Shown here: in pieces, positions 6,374-8,850 of the stretch
How the letters are laid out: every line of letters starts with the position of its first letter
Numbering within the stretch: position 1 is the stretch's first letter
Assembly: GCA_003552605.1 (NCBI GenBank)
Contig: PUNN01000228.1
Location: 1-8,850 of the forward strand
Origin: Phycisphaeraceae bacterium
GTDB taxonomy: Bacteria; Planctomycetota; Phycisphaerae; Phycisphaerales; Phycisphaeraceae
Direction of reading: 5' to 3'
DNA length: 8,850 nt
Notes under the pieces: generated by a model
What the model was told of the DNA's origin: nothing
Database searches by the model: none
The model's input: only the letters and a program-made list of their open reading frames with translations
Made by a program: the position numbers and the translations under genes

Positions 6374-6919
6374 ATGATGCTTGCCGGCGCGGCGTTGACA
6401 CCGATGCGGGGCCGCACCGCGGGCAGGCTGATCGCATTGTGCCTGTCGCGGTCCCGGCCGCAATGGCCGTTTCTGGCATGGGCCGTGACACTTGCAGAAG
6501 TGCATGGCCTGCGGATGAAGCTTGCCACCGGCAACCGCACGGTCGGTGAGAAACTGGGCTATCGCTCGGCGGGAGAAGTGTTTCTGCGCGCTGCGTACGA
6601 GCGATGGTATCCCCCGCTCGATGGCCGACGCGTGGCGGTCACGCCGCCGGATGTCGACATCTGCGAGCAGACACTCGCGGTGTGGATCGCGGCGGCATTG
6701 GCCCGGCGGCGATGCGACCGTGCTGAAGCCATCGGACTGCGTTCCCCCTGTCTTTCTGAAGTGCCGGCTGCGCACATTTCGGGGCAAATCCGAAATCTGG
6801 GGTGGAATGCAATGTCAACCACGGTGCGCGGGCAGCGGGTTGTGAAGCTGGACAAGGCTGAATACGGGCAACTGTTGACCTGGCTTCGGCAATGGATTCC
6901 GGAACCGGTGTGGGCCTGA
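6374..6919 (+). CDS. Unrecognised operon protein, possible winged-helix C-terminus (181 aa)
   Basis: I do not recognise this protein. It is rich in Arg, Ala and Leu, mostly helical, and has no signal peptide. Residues about 30-46 (QWPFLAWAVTLAEVHGL) form a hydrophobic helix that is probably buried rather than membrane-spanning. The C-terminal segment 134-158 (ISGQIRNLGWNAMSTT, then RGQRVVKL) resembles the winged-helix end of some phage replication and VapE-type proteins, which suggests nucleic-acid binding, but the match is weak. The start is uncertain. ATG at 6374 (or 6377) lies 4 bases after the sigma-like stop and fits translational coupling. A TTG at 6281 with GGGGAG 8 bases upstream would add 31 residues that look like out-of-frame sigma sequence. 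It sits between the regulator and the ABC-GNAT gene, so it probably belongs to the same phage-like module. Confidence 0.6.
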   Translation: MMLAGAALTPMRGRTAGRLIALCLSRSRPQWPFLAWAVTLAEVHGLRMKLATGNRTVGEKLGYRSAGEVFLRAAYERWYPPLDGRRVAVTPPDVDICEQTLAVWIAAALARRRCDRAEAIGLRSPCLSEVPAAHISGQIRNLGWNAMSTTVRGQRVVKLDKAEYGQLLTWLRQWIPEPVWA

Positions 6920-6973
6920 CATTCCGGCTTGCATCAGCAATCTGGCGAAACGACACAGGGGCGGGCGCGTGTG

Positions 6974-8101
6974 ATGGGTGATGGAGCAGGTGTGTCGCTG
7001 GTCGAGTGTGTGAAGCGCAACGTCCCGCGGGTGAGTGACCGGGTGGCGGAAGTGTTGCGGATGTACGACATGCCCCTCGAGGCCGCGGCAGCCCATAAGG
7101 TTCGGGGCGAAGTGCCCGGCCCCGGGCAGCGGTGGGGCATTGGTGCGATTGTGGGGCCCTCGGGCAGCGGCAAGAGTGTTATCGCGCGGCGGGCATTCGG
7201 TAAATCTGTCGCCAGGTTGCGCCCCTGGCCGCGACGACGGGCGATCCTTGATGGATTCGCAGACCATCCGCTCGAACGCATCACTGCAACGTTGACCGCG
7301 GTCGGCCTCGGCTCACCACCGGCATGGTTGCGGATGTACCGGCAACTGTCCGCCGGTGAGAAGTTCCGTTGTGACCTGGCGCGGGCATTGCTTGAATCGG
7401 GCGACCCGGTGGTTTTCGATGATTTCGGCTGCCCGGTCGACCGGCAGACGCTGCAGATGGCGGCATCTGCCATCGCCCGTGGTGTTCGATCCGGGGTGAT
7501 ATCGCGGCGGTTTGTGGCAGTGACGTGTCATGAGGATGTGCTTGCGTGGCTGGAACCCGACTGGGTGCTGAACATGGCCACGGGCGAGCTTTCGTGGGGT
7601 TGGGTTCAATGCCGTGCGCCGTTCGAGCTGGCGATCACGCGCTGCGATATGGCGGCGTGGTCACTGTTTGAGCCGCATCACTATCTGAGCCGCCGCATGC
7701 ATCCCGCCGCGCGATGCTATGCCGCATGGTGGCGCGATCAGCCTGTTGCGTTCTGTGCCACGTTGAACCAGGCCGGTGTGAGGCGGATGCGGCGGATATC
7801 GCGCCTCGTGGTGCGGCCGCTCTTTCAGGGCCTCGGTATCGGCCGCCGCATGGCAGGTTCGATTGCAGCGATGGAAGCGGGGGAAGGCTTTCGCATCCGT
7901 CTGGTCACCGGCCACCGGGTGTTTGCCGTGGCGTTACAGCGGCATCCGCGATGGCGACTCGCGGCGATCGACCGGCGCCGGCGCCCACACCGCGGCGCAC
8001 TTGCAGGCCGGGAGGATGGGCAGGGGCGGCAGCGGATGCGGTTCAGCTTCGAGTGGCAATCGGCGCTACCGGTGGCAAACGCGCAGGAAGGTGAGCAATG
8101 A
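6974..8101 (+). CDS. ABC-ATPase fused to GNAT acyltransferase domain (COG2401-like, Mom-like GNAT) (375 aa)
   Basis: The N-terminal half is an ABC ATPase. It has Walker A GPSGSGKS (61-68), signature LSAGE (125-129, usually LSGGQ), Walker B VVFDD (146-150), a D-loop-like CPVD and the switch histidine H186 in TCHED. The Walker A-to-signature distance is only about 60 residues, much shorter than in transporters, and there are no membrane segments, so this is a soluble ATPase. The second half (about 210-345) is a GNAT fold with W-FEPHHYLS, RISRLVVRP and the acyl-CoA loop QGLGIG (285-290), followed by LVTGHRVFAVAL. The FxxHHYLS and QGLGIG pattern is what I associate with ABC-GNAT fusions (COG2401) and the phage Mu Mom acyltransferase, which modifies adenine in DNA. 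Modification of phage DNA, or licensing of it for packaging, is inference. I prefer ATG 6974; TTG 6929 is possible. The stop overlaps the next ATG (ATGA, 8098-8101), indicating coupling. Confidence 0.8.
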   Translation: MGDGAGVSLVECVKRNVPRVSDRVAEVLRMYDMPLEAAAAHKVRGEVPGPGQRWGIGAIVGPSGSGKSVIARRAFGKSVARLRPWPRRRAILDGFADHPLERITATLTAVGLGSPPAWLRMYRQLSAGEKFRCDLARALLESGDPVVFDDFGCPVDRQTLQMAASAIARGVRSGVISRRFVAVTCHEDVLAWLEPDWVLNMATGELSWGWVQCRAPFELAITRCDMAAWSLFEPHHYLSRRMHPAARCYAAWWRDQPVAFCATLNQAGVRRMRRISRLVVRPLFQGLGIGRRMAGSIAAMEAGEGFRIRLVTGHRVFAVALQRHPRWRLAAIDRRRRPHRGALAGREDGQGRQRMRFSFEWQSALPVANAQEGEQ

Positions 8102-8628
8102 CACAGGCGAAACCACTCCGTGGGCAGCGGCGGCAGAAGGCAACCGAAGCGGCGATCGCGACGATCGCGCGCGGCCGGTCTGATGAAGAGGCCATCGCCG
8201 AGGTCGAGGCCGCGATCGGTGCGCTCACCCCGCGGCAGCGAAGCGGTGTTCTCGCAGAAGCGCGGCGGTTGCTCGTTGACCGGCTGCGTCGCGAAAAGGA
8301 TGAACATCGCGCCGAGGCATTGGCGCATTATGAAGCTGTCCTCGCCGATGAGAAGGCCTCCGTTCGCGACAGGCTCACTGCCCGAAGGCGGATCGACCAG
8401 CTTCTCGGTCTCGATCTGCCCCGTCATAACAACGGCAGTCATGCCGGCGAGCATCGTGCGGATGAGGCGTTGCAGAAGGCGCTCGATGCCATGCTCGATG
8501 ATCCCGAACTCGCCGATGCGGCGATGCAACTCGGTGAGCGGCTTGCGAAGCGCATCCGGGAAGGGGGCAATGGATCGGTGCCGCAAGGGCATCTCGGCCC
8601 GGGAGCGCATGGCAGCTCAGATGGATGA
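8098..8628 (+). CDS. Probable phage terminase small subunit (176 aa)
   Basis: The protein is highly charged and helical. Residues about 14-62 could contain a helix-turn-helix for DNA binding (ATEAAIATIARGRSDEEAIA and following). Residues 85-108 (EKASVRDRLTARRRIDQLLGLDLP) match the pattern often seen at the oligomerisation end of phage terminase small subunits, where a helix of the form DRL-A---L---LGL precedes a variable tail. The C-terminal third (about 120-155) is another amphipathic helix and the end is Gly/Ser-rich. GGAAGG-type ribosome binding sequence (8086-8091) is a few bases before the ATG at 8098, which overlaps the preceding stop. The call rests on this pattern plus position: it is followed at once by a frame that looks like a terminase large subunit. 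A different phage DNA-binding protein is possible. Confidence 0.5.
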   Translation: MTQAKPLRGQRRQKATEAAIATIARGRSDEEAIAEVEAAIGALTPRQRSGVLAEARRLLVDRLRREKDEHRAEALAHYEAVLADEKASVRDRLTARRRIDQLLGLDLPRHNNGSHAGEHRADEALQKALDAMLDDPELADAAMQLGERLAKRIREGGNGSVPQGHLGPGAHGSSDG

Positions 8629-8850
8629 GTCCGCAAGCGAGCGATCCCGGCCTCTCCCAGTTGGACAAGGCATCTGCGTGGGTGAAACACCGCCTCAGAA
8701 TCTTCGGCACCATGTCGACCCGCGGCTGCTGCTGCGATCGGCGCCGCATCTGTATGCGCTTCTTGCAAGTGGCGGCGCATGGCAGCCGTTCGATTATCAG
8801 GTGTGGCTTGGCCAGATGATCGCGCGGTCTGTGTTTCACGGCGGTGGCCG
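8609..8850 (+). CDS. N-terminus of probable phage terminase large subunit (partial)
   Basis: This frame is open from the ATG at 8609 to the end of the window (80 codons plus two bases) and has no stop. Its first 45 residues are variable. Residues about 46-80 (PHLYALLASGGAWQPFDYQV, then WLGQMIARSVFHGGG) resemble the segment just before the Walker A motif of terminase large subunits, where a W-P-YQ pattern precedes a stretch leading to the ATP-binding loop. The ATPase and nuclease motifs would lie beyond the window. It overlaps the end of the small-subunit-like gene by 20 bases, or 8 if the ATG at 8621 is used; neither start has a clear ribosome binding site. A competing 64-codon frame at 8625-8819 is Cys/Arg-rich and closes quickly, so I consider it a shadow. 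Confidence 0.5.
   Translation, partial: MAAQMDESASERSRPLPVGQGICVGETPPQNLRHHVDPRLLLRSAPHLYALLASGGAWQPFDYQVWLGQMIARSVFHGGG

Noticed and set aside
6974..8101. ABC transporter ATP-binding subunit
   Set aside because: There is no permease gene nearby, the helical region between Walker A and the signature is very short, and a GNAT domain is fused at the C-terminus.
7825..8610. 261-codon minus-strand frame opposite the ABC-GNAT and terminase-like genes
   Set aside because: It has no domain, covers two genes in another register and starts without a ribosome binding site.

Overview
The window is GC-rich and densely coding. A planctomycete, possibly of the Phycisphaerae, is the most likely source. 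The reasons are the phosphatidate cytidylyltransferase with an atypical signature (PGFGG...DVID instead of PGHGG...DRID), an exported protein that joins an alpha/beta-hydrolase to a SUMF1/FGE-like domain, and GC-rich intergenic minisatellites. This assignment rests on protein style only and no marker gene is present.

Region 1 (1-2305) is a minus-strand pair. It holds cdsA, for phospholipid precursor synthesis, followed by a cytosolic clan-A-like glycoside hydrolase with its own strong ribosome binding site. The 205 bases beyond the hydrolase stop hold three GC-rich hairpins. Region 2 (2306-2878) is a gap between divergent genes. It contains a degenerate 12/13-bp tandem repeat organised as 25-bp units, and an extended -10 promoter for the next gene. 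Region 3 (2879-5233) is a single 784-residue exported protein made of a serine-hydrolase domain, a helical TPR-like middle and a SUMF1-like C-terminus without the catalytic cysteines. Region 4 (5234-5718) is non-coding. It carries a roughly 230-bp imperfect inverted repeat, a short CCCTCTCCC/GGGAGAGGG palindrome, a 13-bp palindrome and a sigma-70-type promoter.

Region 5 (5719-8850, running off the end) is a compact plus-strand operon that looks like the start of a prophage or gene-transfer-agent packaging module. Its order is a small two-domain sigma-like factor, an unrecognised protein, an ABC-ATPase fused to a GNAT acyltransferase (COG2401-like, resembling the Mu Mom type of GNAT), a probable terminase small subunit, and the N-terminus of a probable terminase large subunit. 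The genes overlap or nearly touch, so they are probably co-transcribed from the promoter at 5638-5666. The sigma-like protein sits where late-gene activators such as ArpU/RinA sit in Gram-positive phages. My reading is that a phage-type regulator drives a DNA-modification or packaging-licensing enzyme together with the terminase. No integrase, att site or structural gene is visible, so prophage status is inferred.

The decamer GCCCCCGGAA (or its complement) recurs in all three non-coding regions and I did not notice it in the genes, which suggests a dispersed intergenic element.
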